Source of the DNA: a virus
Length of the DNA stretch: 64,000 nt
IMG/VR virus record: IMGVR_UViG_3300025154_000006
Span: 1 to 64,000 of that record
Direction: 5' to 3' (one strand)
Of the stretch, positions 35,701-44,299 are shown piece after piece. The first letter of the stretch is position 1. The number at the start of each line of letters is the position of its first letter. The position numbers were made by a program, and so were the translations under genes. The notes below the pieces were generated by a model. It searched no databases, was not told where the DNA came from, and saw only the letters and a list, made by a program, of their open reading frames with translations.

Positions 35701-38700
35701 ATTTTCTGCAAACGCCCTTGCAGAGTCCCAAGTTTTGTAACGTCTTCTTGCGTTAGTTGACCAGATGCAAGTTTGGTTTCGCCTTCCGACACTTGCTTTT
35801 TGAGATTTTCGTAGGCCATTTCTTGCCCAAGCCTGCGTTTTTGTTCTTGTACACCGCTTAGGGCTTTTTCTTCATCAACCAGTCCCTTAATGCGGTTTCC
35901 GTGTTTGTCGGATAATTTGCCAAGAAGATCGGCCTCTTCTTTTATTAAGCGGTTGTATTCTGCGCGTTGAGAACTGGTTCCGGTAACAAGTCCACCGCCG
36001 CTACCCTCTTTGAGCATATCGCCGGTTTTTAGTTTGTAAGCGTCTGTCAAATCTGCCAATTCGGTTTGCTGTTGGCCGATCAGATCTGGGCGTTCTTTCT
36101 TTATTTTTGCGGTAATGCCGAGATTTTCTCTTAGTATGGCTTTGTTTTGCGCAGCGGCTATGAACGGTTTCATTCTTTCAAGCCGCTCATCTATGGTTCC
36201 AGTTCTTTCGGGTCCAACAATGCCAGCTTTCGACATTCCAGTAAAGAGTTCCTGGAAAGTATTAGAAGTAACAAGTGCCTCTGACATTTCTGCTATGAAA
36301 GCGTTTTGCGCCATTCCGCTTGCGGTTCTACCGCGGCCAGCATCGCCAAGCTCCGTAATTGCTCTTTTGCCCTTATTGTCAGCATATGACGTGTTGAGAT
36401 TTGCAATGGCGTCGCCCATATCAGGAAAACTTGTTTCTTTGTGTTCTTTTACACCAGAATACGCCAATTGTTGCGCGTCTCTCAATAGACCGGCTTGTCG
36501 TAATGTTGGCCCGTGAATTCTAAGTAACCTATTGGCCTCTGCCGGATTCGTCAACCTTAATTGGTTTATTCTTGCAGAAATATTCCTTGCCTCAAGTGCG
36601 CTTTCTCCCGCATTAAGTTCTGGGAACCCAAGATCGGTTAGAGACTTGTCCAGAGTACTAAAAGTTCCTCTAATCTGTTCAATACTATCCTGGTACATAT
36701 TAGAGAAAGCGGCAAGCGCTTTACGGGCTTTGCTTGGTGAGGAAACAAAGCTTGGATATTTTCCACCACCAGTCGCATCTTTACCGCCACTTCTTCCGCC
36801 AAAAGTACCCTCCGCAATAGCATCTACTGTGCGATCATACCCGATCCACCCCGTAGTGTTCCCTTCTTTGTCTTTAAGCGGAATATCGTGAGGCTTTTCG
36901 CCGCCAGCCAATATGGTTTGCTGTTCTTTTGTCTTCTTTGATGTAAGAACAGATTGTTCTTTGCCAAACGGAATTTCTCTTGCCGACTCAAAATCAAAAT
37001 TAGCGGCAAGGTTTGGATTGATTGCCGTACCAAGTCGTTGTAATTCTGGAATAAGCACATCTTTTTCTTTTTGCGTTAAGTTCGGATCATTGAGTTTCGC
37101 TTCAAGGCGATGCGATTTCTCTACGAGCGTCTCTTTGCCCTCGTTCGCACTGCGAACTGCGGAACTTAGTCTATCAAGCATTTGATTCTCACTAGACTTT
37201 GGATCGTAGCCAAGAATTTGCTGCATCTGTATACTTGTGGTTCCCGGCATTTGTGCGGAAGTTCGCGCTAATCTTCCGGCGCCAGCCGTATCTTCCGAAG
37301 TAACGTATTTGTTCTTTCTTGCAGAATAAACATCTTCTGTTCCAATTGCTTCCCATTGCGAATAAAGCGCATCTGCTTTTGCCTGATCACCACCAGTTAT
37401 TTTCAGCGCGATTGTCTTCGCAAGTTCTTTTTCTTTATTTCCTTCTTTTGAGCCAACGGCACGACCAAAGAAACCAGCAAGAATTGGCATCTTTGTCATC
37501 AGTTCATTGCCCTTTTGCGTACCAAGAGAACGATATGTAGCAGAGATCCGCCTGACGAGGCGCATGCCCCATTGTCCCTTATCTGAAATCGCCTCAAGTT
37601 CAGATCGCAGCACGGCCTCGTCTTCTTCGCTTGTTCCAAACTTGTTTGCTATTGAAGCGGCGGAACGCGTGTAACTTCCATCGGAATATGGCGCAGTAGC
37701 ATCCACGGCGGCCTGTTGCATAAAGTTTTGTAGGCCACCCGTGTCTATATTCTGTTCTTCTTTTCCGCCACCAGAGAACACGCGGTTTACTGGCGACCAT
37801 TCTTTATCCCATCCTTGTGGTTTGGGGCGAGAATATCCAAAGAACTGTTCGCCCTTTTGATTTTCGCCAAATCTTATCGAGGAAAGTGCTTGCGAAAGAT
37901 TGCTATCACCAAGTTCGGCGTAGTCTACACCAGTCATATACGAAGCTTCGTCGCTTACGTTTCCTTTCCTGCCAAGAAACTTATTTGCCGTAGCAAGAGT
38001 AAGCCCTACACTATATTCTTTACCAATGTGTTCAACTGGCATAGACTTACCAACTGCCTGTTTCCAAACCTCGTTGTAGGGAAGAGTTGCCCGTTTTGCT
38101 ATATTCTTTGCTGTTGGATCGACATTTCTAATCGCGTCTCTGGCGCTTTGAACGTAAGAGTTGAACCGATTTGCTGTGTTTAAACTTGGAAACTTTGCCG
38201 CTTCTTTGCCACGAATAAATGCTACTTGGTCTTTTGGAAGAATATTATCGCCAAATGTCTTTAATATTTCTGGACCAAAAGTATCAAAGAAGAACTTTTG
38301 GTATTCTGTATCGTAATCTTTATCTCCCAACTGCCCTCTTCCTATGGCGCTACTTCCATAAATACCATATTGCGCTTCCATTTCTGGTCGTATTCTGTTC
38401 CAAACTTCTTTTCCGAGAAGAGTTCGCATTTCCCTAAACGGGATATTTATACCTGGCATAGGAGATTCGCCCGGGGCGGCAGGATCTCTTTGCGATGCCG
38501 TAACAATGCGTTTTTCTCTTAGAAATCTACTTACTTCTCTTTGCTGTACTTCTAAAGTACCTGCGGCGCGACGCGTCATGGGTTGCAGTAGTTTTTGCGT
38601 AGCATAACTTGTTCCTGGCGCTAGAAATGGCGCAGGATAGTCGCCACCGCGAATTGATAGCGGATCTTCTCTCTCCTGGGACTTTTTGATTAGCCCTTGA

Positions 38701-41405
38701 TCTAGTCCGCGAATATGTTGCCACAATGCGTTTTGAGAACCAGACATGCGCCTTGTGTTTTGTGTATTTGTTCCAGGTTGCAACATTGATGTAGCAAGTT
38801 CCATAACAGCATTTGAGTAGCGACCGCCAATGCCACCAACGGGATTACCTTCAATGTCCAGATATTGTTCGTTTTCAACTGCGTTTGGATTTGGAACATA
38901 ATCTTTTCCAAATCTTGGCATGGTGTTGACGTCTTCTGGGCCCAAACCAAGAATACTCCGCATTTTTCCGGGAAACTCTTCTGGCGGAATTTCCTGACCC
39001 TTAAGTGCAAAAAGCGCGGCGGCCTGGTCTTGCGTAACGTCAAGTGCGCTTGGATGCTGAACGGTTTCTTTGTCGTCGCGAATATCTTTTTGATATGCAA
39101 CATAACTCAAAAGTCCTATGGCAGAAGCCTGACCGCGGGTAACTTTTCCTTTTTCGGATGGATCAAGTCCAACTCTTTTGGCAAGTGCGGGATCAAGTGC
39201 AGTCAAACCCTGTTGAAAGATAAGACTTGCGGTATGTTTTGCAGTTATATTGCTCATAATATGCGGAATTGCAGCGCGGGAGAGTAGTCCGCCAGGAAAG
39301 TGTTCTGTAAGAATTGGCGTTAATCCGGCTTTCTTTTTGCCATACGTGTAGCGCTTATTGAAAACCTCTTCTATTTGCTCTTCCGACATACCGTCTTCAA
39401 GTCCAGCGCGTTTCCAGTCGTCTTTCAATAGCTTGAACTCGCCCGGGTGCATGGGCGTAACATCAAGATCGCGCGGTCCCAAATAGCCCATACCACCAAG
39501 ATCAAGATTTGCTTGATTAACTATTTCCTCGTCTTTATTTGCCAGGATTTGTTCGTCTACAAGTTTCGTGGCAAATCCAGAAGCGTCTAGATTGTATGCA
39601 CCTGCACTTGCCAGTTTATCAAAATCAACCTGCACTGCCTTTCGATTTGCCCCAGAAGACATTTGCCTATCGAATTCTGCAAGAGAAGCCGCGGCCATCT
39701 GTGCTTCTTTTGGATCTTGACGCGAGGCCGTCCACGCTTCGAGCAAATATCTTTGCTGTTGGTTTGTTTTGGCTTCCAGCAGACTAAGATTTAACCTGGG
39801 TGCTTTTGCTTCACTTGTATATAAATCGATATTTACATCTTGTCCACCAAGCCTGGCCCGATTGATCATTCCTGTAGGCGCTTCAAGTCCTTTCCATCCG
39901 TGTCCGCGTCCACGATCAGACGCTATAGAGGTTGCTTCAAGCGAAACCATTGGCATTTCCACAGAGCCGATGGAATAAAGCATGTCTCTATTTGTATTTC
40001 TAAGTTGTTGGGCAAGTGCCGCCGTAGATTCGGCGCCCTCATCGCCGGGTTGCGCCCACTGTTTGGTATTCGGATTCCACGCTTCTGGAATTGTCATACG
40101 CAACTTATTTCCAGCAGTAAAGAGTGGATTTTGTCCTTTCTGCGCCCTAAGGTCTATTGCCTCTTCTCCGAATTGCATTGTTCCCAAAGAGACTTCGCCA
40201 GCACCAAACTCAAACTCGGTTTGCTTTGTTCTGTTAAATCTTAGAGAATCACCGAGCAGCGCCTCTGGCGTAATTCTGTTTGACAGTTTGGTTTTTAGAA
40301 ATTTGTCTGTTTCGCCACGTGCATCAACACGACTTCTGGAAGGATTGTAGAATCTGTAGGACGCGCCTGGTATTCCAGGCGCATCGCCAAATAGAACAGT
40401 TTCCATTTCCATTGGCTGTGTCTGTCCGCCATAACCAACTACGTTTGGAATACCATATTGTGGAAATGGATTATCTTCTGTGACGAATTCAGGTTTCCAC
40501 TTTTCGTATCTAATACCATTTTCGTTTTGTACTCTACGAAGTGGTTGCGCCAGCGGACTTGCGCCACGCACAAGAGACGGTTTATAGATTGCACCTTTCA
40601 TTCCCTCAATAAGAGAAACATCGTATCCGGTTGTAAATTGACCCTTTTTATTTATGCCCAGATGTCCAGCAACCGGCGCCAGGCTTCTATCTTTTGTTGG
40701 AAAATAAAGTCCGGTAAGAAGAGTGCCGAAGAACTTTTGTTGTGTTTCCGATTGTACTGGCAACTCGCCAAGAATTGTTCTGCGTATTGCATCAAATGTC
40801 TTTTCTTGACTAAATTTATCTGCTTTGGTTACAACGTCTACGGTTCGGATAAGAGATTCTCGGAACGCTAACGGCGAGTTCTTTGTAGGTCTTACGCCAC
40901 TGGCAACGTGCGCCTGGCTAATGTCGCTTGCAAGTGTACGAAAAGTACTTGCCCACTCTTTGTTTTCCGAGGCGGCAATGTCCGCAGACGATCTAAGTCC
41001 TTCTCCTAGTCTTTGTGTCGAGGACAGACCAGCGACAATGAATTTTTCTCTTTGTGCTTTTTGGAAATTTCTTTGTGCATCGTAACCAGCATCGCGCTCT
41101 GGAATATGCGATGCAAAAACGCCATGTCTGAATATAATACCATTAGTTCTTGCGTCTGGAACTTTACCCTGGATACCGCCAACTTCCCAAACAGAACCAA
41201 GGTCGGAAACGTTATGATGGATATTTACGTCCAAAAGGAGTCTGTTGTCTTTTGGCGCGCGTTCATAATTGGCAGTTACACTTAGTTTTCTTCCCTCGTA
41301 TCCATTGACCCAATCCGCGTTGAAGTCTTGTCCTAGAGACTCTCGTAAAGACCCTAGAACATCCGAGTTATATTGTTTGTTCCATTGGCTTCCAGAAGTA
41401 GCCAT
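32760..41405 (-). CDS. Tape measure protein with RNA-polymerase-like N-terminal half (candidate), 2881 aa
   Basis: Position between tail assembly chaperones and baseplate genes, and great length, identify the tape measure protein. Residues ~2090-2140 contain a transmembrane-like region and the last ~400 residues are Gln-rich coiled coil with repeated Tyr/Trp (WGYQDQLRNMQWGWKQED). The first ~1,100 residues are not repetitive. They contain GRGHGWKG (499-506), then VNIDLYTSEAKAPRLNLSLLE, then LIKKSQEREDPLSIRGG (~905-920), then GDKDYDTE (1027-1034). These resemble, in order, the beta-type barrel (GRHGxKG, then VDIVLNPxGVPSRMN), the KRVDxSGR segment and the beta-prime DxDGD motif of two-barrel RNA polymerases. 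The Gly of DxDGD is Tyr here. It may be a virion polymerase fused to a tape measure; this remains a hypothesis. Confidence 0.75.
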   Translation of the reverse strand: MATSGSQWNKQYNSDVLGSLRESLGQDFNADWVNGYEGRKLSVTANYERAPKDNRLLLDVNIHHNVSDLGSVWEVGGIQGKVPDARTNGIIFRHGVFASHIPERDAGYDAQRNFQKAQREKFIVAGLSSTQRLGEGLRSSADIAASENKEWASTFRTLASDISQAHVASGVRPTKNSPLAFRESLIRTVDVVTKADKFSQEKTFDAIRRTILGELPVQSETQQKFFGTLLTGLYFPTKDRSLAPVAGHLGINKKGQFTTGYDVSLIEGMKGAIYKPSLVRGASPLAQPLRRVQNENGIRYEKWKPEFVTEDNPFPQYGIPNVVGYGGQTQPMEMETVLFGDAPGIPGASYRFYNPSRSRVDARGETDKFLKTKLSNRITPEALLGDSLRFNRTKQTEFEFGAGEVSLGTMQFGEEAIDLRAQKGQNPLFTAGNKLRMTIPEAWNPNTKQWAQPGDEGAESTAALAQQLRNTNRDMLYSIGSVEMPMVSLEATSIASDRGRGHGWKGLEAPTGMINRARLGGQDVNIDLYTSEAKAPRLNLSLLEAKTNQQQRYLLEAWTASRQDPKEAQMAAASLAEFDRQMSSGANRKAVQVDFDKLASAGAYNLDASGFATKLVDEQILANKDEEIVNQANLDLGGMGYLGPRDLDVTPMHPGEFKLLKDDWKRAGLEDGMSEEQIEEVFNKRYTYGKKKAGLTPILTEHFPGGLLSRAAIPHIMSNITAKHTASLIFQQGLTALDPALAKRVGLDPSEKGKVTRGQASAIGLLSYVAYQKDIRDDKETVQHPSALDVTQDQAAALFALKGQEIPPEEFPGKMRSILGLGPEDVNTMPRFGKDYVPNPNAVENEQYLDIEGNPVGGIGGRYSNAVMELATSMLQPGTNTQNTRRMSGSQNALWQHIRGLDQGLIKKSQEREDPLSIRGGDYPAPFLAPGTSYATQKLLQPMTRRAAGTLEVQQREVSRFLREKRIVTASQRDPAAPGESPMPGINIPFREMRTLLGKEVWNRIRPEMEAQYGIYGSSAIGRGQLGDKDYDTEYQKFFFDTFGPEILKTFGDNILPKDQVAFIRGKEAAKFPSLNTANRFNSYVQSARDAIRNVDPTAKNIAKRATLPYNEVWKQAVGKSMPVEHIGKEYSVGLTLATANKFLGRKGNVSDEASYMTGVDYAELGDSNLSQALSSIRFGENQKGEQFFGYSRPKPQGWDKEWSPVNRVFSGGGKEEQNIDTGGLQNFMQQAAVDATAPYSDGSYTRSAASIANKFGTSEEDEAVLRSELEAISDKGQWGMRLVRRISATYRSLGTQKGNELMTKMPILAGFFGRAVGSKEGNKEKELAKTIALKITGGDQAKADALYSQWEAIGTEDVYSARKNKYVTSEDTAGAGRLARTSAQMPGTTSIQMQQILGYDPKSSENQMLDRLSSAVRSANEGKETLVEKSHRLEAKLNDPNLTQKEKDVLIPELQRLGTAINPNLAANFDFESAREIPFGKEQSVLTSKKTKEQQTILAGGEKPHDIPLKDKEGNTTGWIGYDRTVDAIAEGTFGGRSGGKDATGGGKYPSFVSSPSKARKALAAFSNMYQDSIEQIRGTFSTLDKSLTDLGFPELNAGESALEARNISARINQLRLTNPAEANRLLRIHGPTLRQAGLLRDAQQLAYSGVKEHKETSFPDMGDAIANLNTSYADNKGKRAITELGDAGRGRTASGMAQNAFIAEMSEALVTSNTFQELFTGMSKAGIVGPERTGTIDERLERMKPFIAAAQNKAILRENLGITAKIKKERPDLIGQQQTELADLTDAYKLKTGDMLKEGSGGGLVTGTSSQRAEYNRLIKEEADLLGKLSDKHGNRIKGLVDEEKALSGVQEQKRRLGQEMAYENLKKQVSEGETKLASGQLTQEDVTKLGTLQGRLQKIDNARMTQKLEQEAMAEENTMGGAARRMLSGFGLMYFRSIGNIITGGMGQGQEQAMGLNQAISAQAAQTFGIRQPVYSPQMALLNKQALMGANANPLITAQTMAADYPVLGDVFGTAMAGVGAWGATQWIADSFRKGSTASKFFGKAALPVGIATAVVSGGSQIYQKTEDQESLAYRLSKFDEAKQYFLAPYDVLAQTFSGGYKYKPFARERTFEDGSRGALNQERETWYEQARKQIEGGTTFEQLRQLRGSGGLAGTISGGTRLLMEQPGMSIYSQQAVANVQAMYARNPNWTINNSLTQKLASGMDLGIRDQDLAQSILSGAGRGATFAWQRDSKGSLRTDALTRYLSDKEIPEEQRIAITTGAEFATSLPGVKYMQGHPMGPTMAGGARQRTETEINDLLIKFEDTLSKFVGTPAENVIRAQQEAYMANAAIGRSTTAVDPTKLSPLMSPREAANLTASATASTFAAEQVRGMAQSQYDKSTFYGNASTGNKIYAQMTGMTGGQAEFYNRALGGDPMAMATLALGGMDLGQLPGVRTMQGNTINANYLAMTDTNNGRLTGLPYGTTGLEMGSLSSQQMGQNIFGTTQNRSVNAAVNGVQLAQPITLGSINPATGQPNQITSIGGIQGEQYSWMQQSYGYQQQGFALQQQGLQSGWAHTQTMWGIQDKQIALSNWYQQQQFGLQQEQINQSAANINIGNTIQQTQMNLTRTWAKEDWGYQDQLRNMQWGWKQEDFAEESRFMTGRQRKLAERKMGRETTMHNMEGDQIEKQRARQEELWKLEDERFNLQKKQQLESLAMQQKQLDLQKKYYEEQKKLQAEQVAEERRYAKEQYALQQKQLALAEEQARAAHEHEEAVFQMQLAIMSMGGELNTLSGEGMEKLRIGLAGVLDQINLIYEAGTNPPPVQPAPQDPRQPKDTLPVNYPYLSNQTEDTMYNDTTYLLNNAVKQDKKQTINIYLGNEHLSRFVIDAVAQELRS
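37143..37157. repeat. Dispersed palindrome, copy 11
   Basis: GTTCGCACTGCGAAC, a perfect inverted repeat apart from the centre, inside the tape-measure-position gene. Confidence 0.85.
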
Positions 41406-41415
41406 TTATCTTCCT

Positions 41416-41838
41416 TTATCCAAGTCTGATCCATTGTGGATTTGCTTGCAAAACACATTCGATTATCTCGTCCGCAATAGGCAATGGCAACATTCCAAAA
41501 GCAAGATTAAATTCGCGTTCTGTCATTGAAATGCGGTTATTGTCAAAGACAAAAATTGGCTTATCGTTTTGATCTGCCAGGTTGCAATCTGCAAGTACTA
41601 GAAATACCTCTTTCCTGCGAATGTCATCTATAGAAATTGGCGAAGTAAACTTCACAACATCATCGTCATAGTTTTGTTCTTTGACAACAAGAGAAAACAT
41701 GTGGTTTCTTGTGTCAGCCTCGCCCTTTAGCGCAACACGGACAGATGCCCTAGACGGTTCGCCTTCATTTTCAAATATTTCATCTGATTTTGAAAGAACG
41801 AACTCTTCTACTTGCGCCGGTCCAATTTTAATAGGCAT
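41416..41838 (-). CDS. Tail assembly chaperone-like protein, paralogue B, 140 aa
   Basis: Shares a clear pattern with the protein at 42114: DDIRRKEVFL-x-LA-x-CN, then D-x-N-x-K-x-x-F-x-F-x-N, and a C-terminal IADEIIECVLQANPQW. These are tandem paralogues. Located just before the tape-measure-position gene, as tail chaperones are. Whether both copies chaperone the tape measure or one has a new role is unknown. Confidence 0.65.
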   Translation of the reverse strand: MPIKIGPAQVEEFVLSKSDEIFENEGEPSRASVRVALKGEADTRNHMFSLVVKEQNYDDDVVKFTSPISIDDIRRKEVFLVLADCNLADQNDKPIFVFDNNRISMTEREFNLAFGMLPLPIADEIIECVLQANPQWIRLG

Positions 41839-41853
41839 TGTTGATTTCCTTGT

Positions 41854-42150
41854 TTATCTTGATCGATTGGCATTGTCTAGCGCTTCATAAAGCGCTACTT
41901 CCTGGCTTATTGCCTCAAAGATGGCTATCCAGATGTACGGCTGATCCATTAGGCCACCAGCAAGCAACGACAGACCAGAGCTTTTTACTGCTTCATACAC
42001 TCTTAGTCTGTTTGGCTTGTATGGCATACTGGACCGTATACCTGCTTTTATTTCATTCATTGCGCCAAAATACTCGCGCAATTCAGTCCTGGTTTCCTCT
42101 AGTATTTCCCCAATTAGGCTTCCCCCACTTTTTGCCAGACCACATTGCAT
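41854..42150 (-). CDS. Frameshift extension of tail assembly chaperone (gpT-like), up to 98 aa
   Basis: This frame is -1 relative to the 42114 gene and overlaps its last 37 bases. It has no ribosome site, and its apparent ATG lies inside the upstream frame. Slippage on the A-run (42129-42133) or G-run (42121-42126) would fuse it to the upstream protein, in the G/GT manner known from lambda-like tails. The C-terminal ~85 residues are helical and hydrophobic in part. Confidence 0.6.
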   Translation of the reverse strand: MQCGLAKSGGSLIGEILEETRTELREYFGAMNEIKAGIRSSMPYKPNRLRVYEAVKSSGLSLLAGGLMDQPYIWIAIFEAISQEVALYEALDNANRSR

Positions 42151-42530
42151 TCTAGAATCTTCTCGTGGATTTCATTGGCAATAAATGGGTAAAGTTGATC
42201 CCAGGCCTTCTTGAAAGATACCTCGTCAACAAGGTGGTCGTTCTGGAAGGTAAACAGCAGTTTTCCGTTTTCATCTTCAATATTGCAGGACGCCAGGGTC
42301 AAGAATACCTCTTTCCTGCGAATGTCATCAAACGATAGGCGCTGATGGATAATTGTCTTTGCGCCCTCGACTTCTCGAATGTACTCTGACCAAAGTTCAT
42401 TGCGGGCTTCAACTGCGCCCTGGGTGGCGAGATGAACTTCGATCATCGTAGGTGTCTCTGACTTGAACTCTTCATCGCTTTTATCAAGTCGGTATGATGT
42501 CTTTGTGGCTGGTTGTAATTTCAATGGCAT
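42114..42530 (-). CDS. Tail assembly chaperone (gpG-like), paralogue A, 138 aa
   Basis: Lies between the tail tube and tape-measure-position genes, the standard chaperone position. Motif DDIRRKEVFLTLASCN near residue 68 is shared with the 41416 paralogue. Its end holds slippery A and G runs that allow a -1 shift into the 41854 frame, giving a short and a long form. Follows a hairpin after the tube gene. Confidence 0.65.
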   Translation of the reverse strand: MPLKLQPATKTSYRLDKSDEEFKSETPTMIEVHLATQGAVEARNELWSEYIREVEGAKTIIHQRLSFDDIRRKEVFLTLASCNIEDENGKLLFTFQNDHLVDEVSFKKAWDQLYPFIANEIHEKILECNVVWQKVGEA

Positions 42531-42551
42531 TTTCGTTTTTCTCCTAGATTA

Positions 42552-42566
42552 GTTCGCATTGCGAAC
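42552..42566. repeat. Dispersed palindrome, copy 12
   Basis: GTTCGCATTGCGAAC, intergenic between tail tube and chaperone genes, 10 nt from the 42576 hairpin. Confidence 0.85.
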
Positions 42567-42575
42567 CGTAGATGT

Positions 42576-42605
42576 CCGAGGGGAGTTTTTGTTTCCTCCC
42601 CTCGG
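42576..42605 (-). terminator. Hairpin after the tail tube gene
   Basis: 10-bp perfect GC-rich stem (42576-42585 with 42596-42605) with a 10-nt loop that is A-rich on the minus strand. No T-run follows in that direction. Probably a partial terminator or an RNA-stability element that keeps tube expression above chaperone and tape measure expression. Confidence 0.55.
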
Positions 42606-42621
42606 TTGAAACAACTAAGAA

Positions 42622-43686
42622 CTAGACGGGCCAGACGTAACTTGCAACCTTGTTGCGAAGCTTCATGGTCGCATAAGTTCCGGTACCCTCGATGATCGTT
42701 CCCTGGAACCTCATCATCACGGCTTGTCCAGCGGCCAAGCGGATACCACCAACCTGAGTCATCATGGCGTCTGCGGCTTCAACTTGCAGGGAATAGGGTT
42801 CAGCCAAAGACGGCATATTCTTTGCAGAAACCATTTTCGCATCGAATGAACCAACCATTGGCTCGCCACTCCAGACAGTACCAGACGAAGAACCAGTTAG
42901 AACTTCGCGATAAAGATCAGGATCGTTGTACTTCACGATAATGTCGAAGGCCAACTGCCGCGAAAGAATGGTCACATCGTCCAGGGCAGGAGAACCATAA
43001 ACGCGCTCGGCACGAGGATCGAGAGGCTGATTAGTCCAGGCAAACGAAGCGCCAGCGATAGGCAGGGTAACTCCGCCAATCTTGAGGTGGCCACCAGTCA
43101 TACAGGCCACAGGAATAGACTGCCAATCCTCGAATGTGTTAGCATAGCTAAACAAAGTAGGATCGGTATCAAGCTCGAAAGTACGGCCAATCACGTCCAC
43201 GCGAGCGGTTAGGGGCGCATCGGTGGGCATTTGGAAACCAAGACCAAGAACTTTACAGTCTGTATAGGTTTCGCCAAGATCGGTAGTGGCAACGCCATCT
43301 TTGCGAGGAATAACTTTGCGGAACGTCATCCACGGAACATACGATGCGTCAGTACTCAACATCTCGAAAGTATGTTCGTAAATGCCAGAATCGGACGGAT
43401 CATCATCTGCGACGCTAGTACACTTTCCCATAGCGCCATACAGAAGCCATCCGAAAGTATCTTGCAGGCGAGGCTGTAAAACAGCGCCTCCGCCTATGAT
43501 GTAACCAGCCTTATAGGGAAAGGTTGGCACAGGGACGCCGCCAACTTCGAGTTGACCCAACCGAACATCGTCATTGATGCTCAGGTCAATGTCAACCGCG
43601 CGATGGCGATAGAACGTAGTAGCGGTAACTCCCTTAGCGGTTTGAGGACCGAATGAGAGGATCCCGGCGGCACTCGTGAGGGCCAT
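42622..43686 (-). CDS. Major tail tube protein, 354 aa
   Basis: Beta-rich with GVTATTFYRHRAVDIDLS at the N-terminus, then LTARVDVIGRTFELD near residue 160, features of phage tail tube proteins of the large, multi-domain type. The gene order head-tail connectors, tube, chaperones, tape measure supports it. Starts 68 nt from the preceding gene and has a strong ribosome site. Confidence 0.75.
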   Translation of the reverse strand: MALTSAAGILSFGPQTAKGVTATTFYRHRAVDIDLSINDDVRLGQLEVGGVPVPTFPYKAGYIIGGGAVLQPRLQDTFGWLLYGAMGKCTSVADDDPSDSGIYEHTFEMLSTDASYVPWMTFRKVIPRKDGVATTDLGETYTDCKVLGLGFQMPTDAPLTARVDVIGRTFELDTDPTLFSYANTFEDWQSIPVACMTGGHLKIGGVTLPIAGASFAWTNQPLDPRAERVYGSPALDDVTILSRQLAFDIIVKYNDPDLYREVLTGSSSGTVWSGEPMVGSFDAKMVSAKNMPSLAEPYSLQVEAADAMMTQVGGIRLAAGQAVMMRFQGTIIEGTGTYATMKLRNKVASYVWPV

Positions 43687-43738
43687 TAAGAACTCCTTCT
43701 GTCATAAGACAGAGAATAAAGAACGAATAATTGCAGAG

Positions 43739-43753
43739 GTTCGTAGTGCGAAC
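43739..43753. repeat. Dispersed palindrome, copy 13
   Basis: GTTCGTAGTGCGAAC, intergenic, directly next to the stop of the 43754 gene. Confidence 0.85.
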
Positions 43754-44299
43754 TCATGGTCGCTCCGTGAAGACTACCCAGAACACCTTCCCGCGGAAGA
43801 TGTAACTGTTTGGAGGTCCGCCCGTCTCAAAGTAGGTATTTGCATAGCAGTGTGGATTTCCAACAGCCAACTCGCCATAGTCATCCGAACCCATATTCTC
43901 AAGTGGAGTAGATTCGATATTTGACATTACACGGCCAAGCAGGTCATAACCATACTGGTGAGCAGTCACCTCATTGATTTGCTTATGAAGAAAGAACGCA
44001 TCTACTTTTACTACGCCACGCCTCATCCACGTTTGGCCGCCGCCTATTTCTCGGGCAGGAAAGACCATAGAAAGGTTTGGCAGTTTTTCGAGAGTAACAA
44101 TACCGTCTTGCTGGTCGGGTAATTCGTGGTCGCCGCCCTGAACACCGATTTGGATGTTCTGACGGGTTTTGTTTTCCACAAGCAAACCCATCTTTACCAG
44201 ACTGGCGCGAACTGGATCATCTGTAGCGACGTTAGTGATCAACGTTTCGGTAAGATGAGTAACCAGTGCGTCTATAACCATGTAGACGATTTGCGACAT
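43754..44299 (-). CDS. Tail completion/neck protein, 181 aa
   Basis: Mixed alpha/beta with a helical start (MVIDALVTHLTETL). Position after the head-tail connector and before the tube fits a tail terminator or neck protein. Overlaps the connector gene by one base. Identity is by position. Confidence 0.55.
   Translation of the reverse strand: MSQIVYMVIDALVTHLTETLITNVATDDPVRASLVKMGLLVENKTRQNIQIGVQGGDHELPDQQDGIVTLEKLPNLSMVFPAREIGGGQTWMRRGVVKVDAFFLHKQINEVTAHQYGYDLLGRVMSNIESTPLENMGSDDYGELAVGNPHCYANTYFETGGPPNSYIFRGKVFWVVFTERP

Noticed and set aside
33079-41285. Several open plus-strand frames of 60-140 codons opposite the tape-measure-position gene
   Set aside because: They lack ribosome sites, show low-complexity or Cys/Leu-rich shadows of the minus-strand codons, and lie inside one clear 2,881-codon gene.
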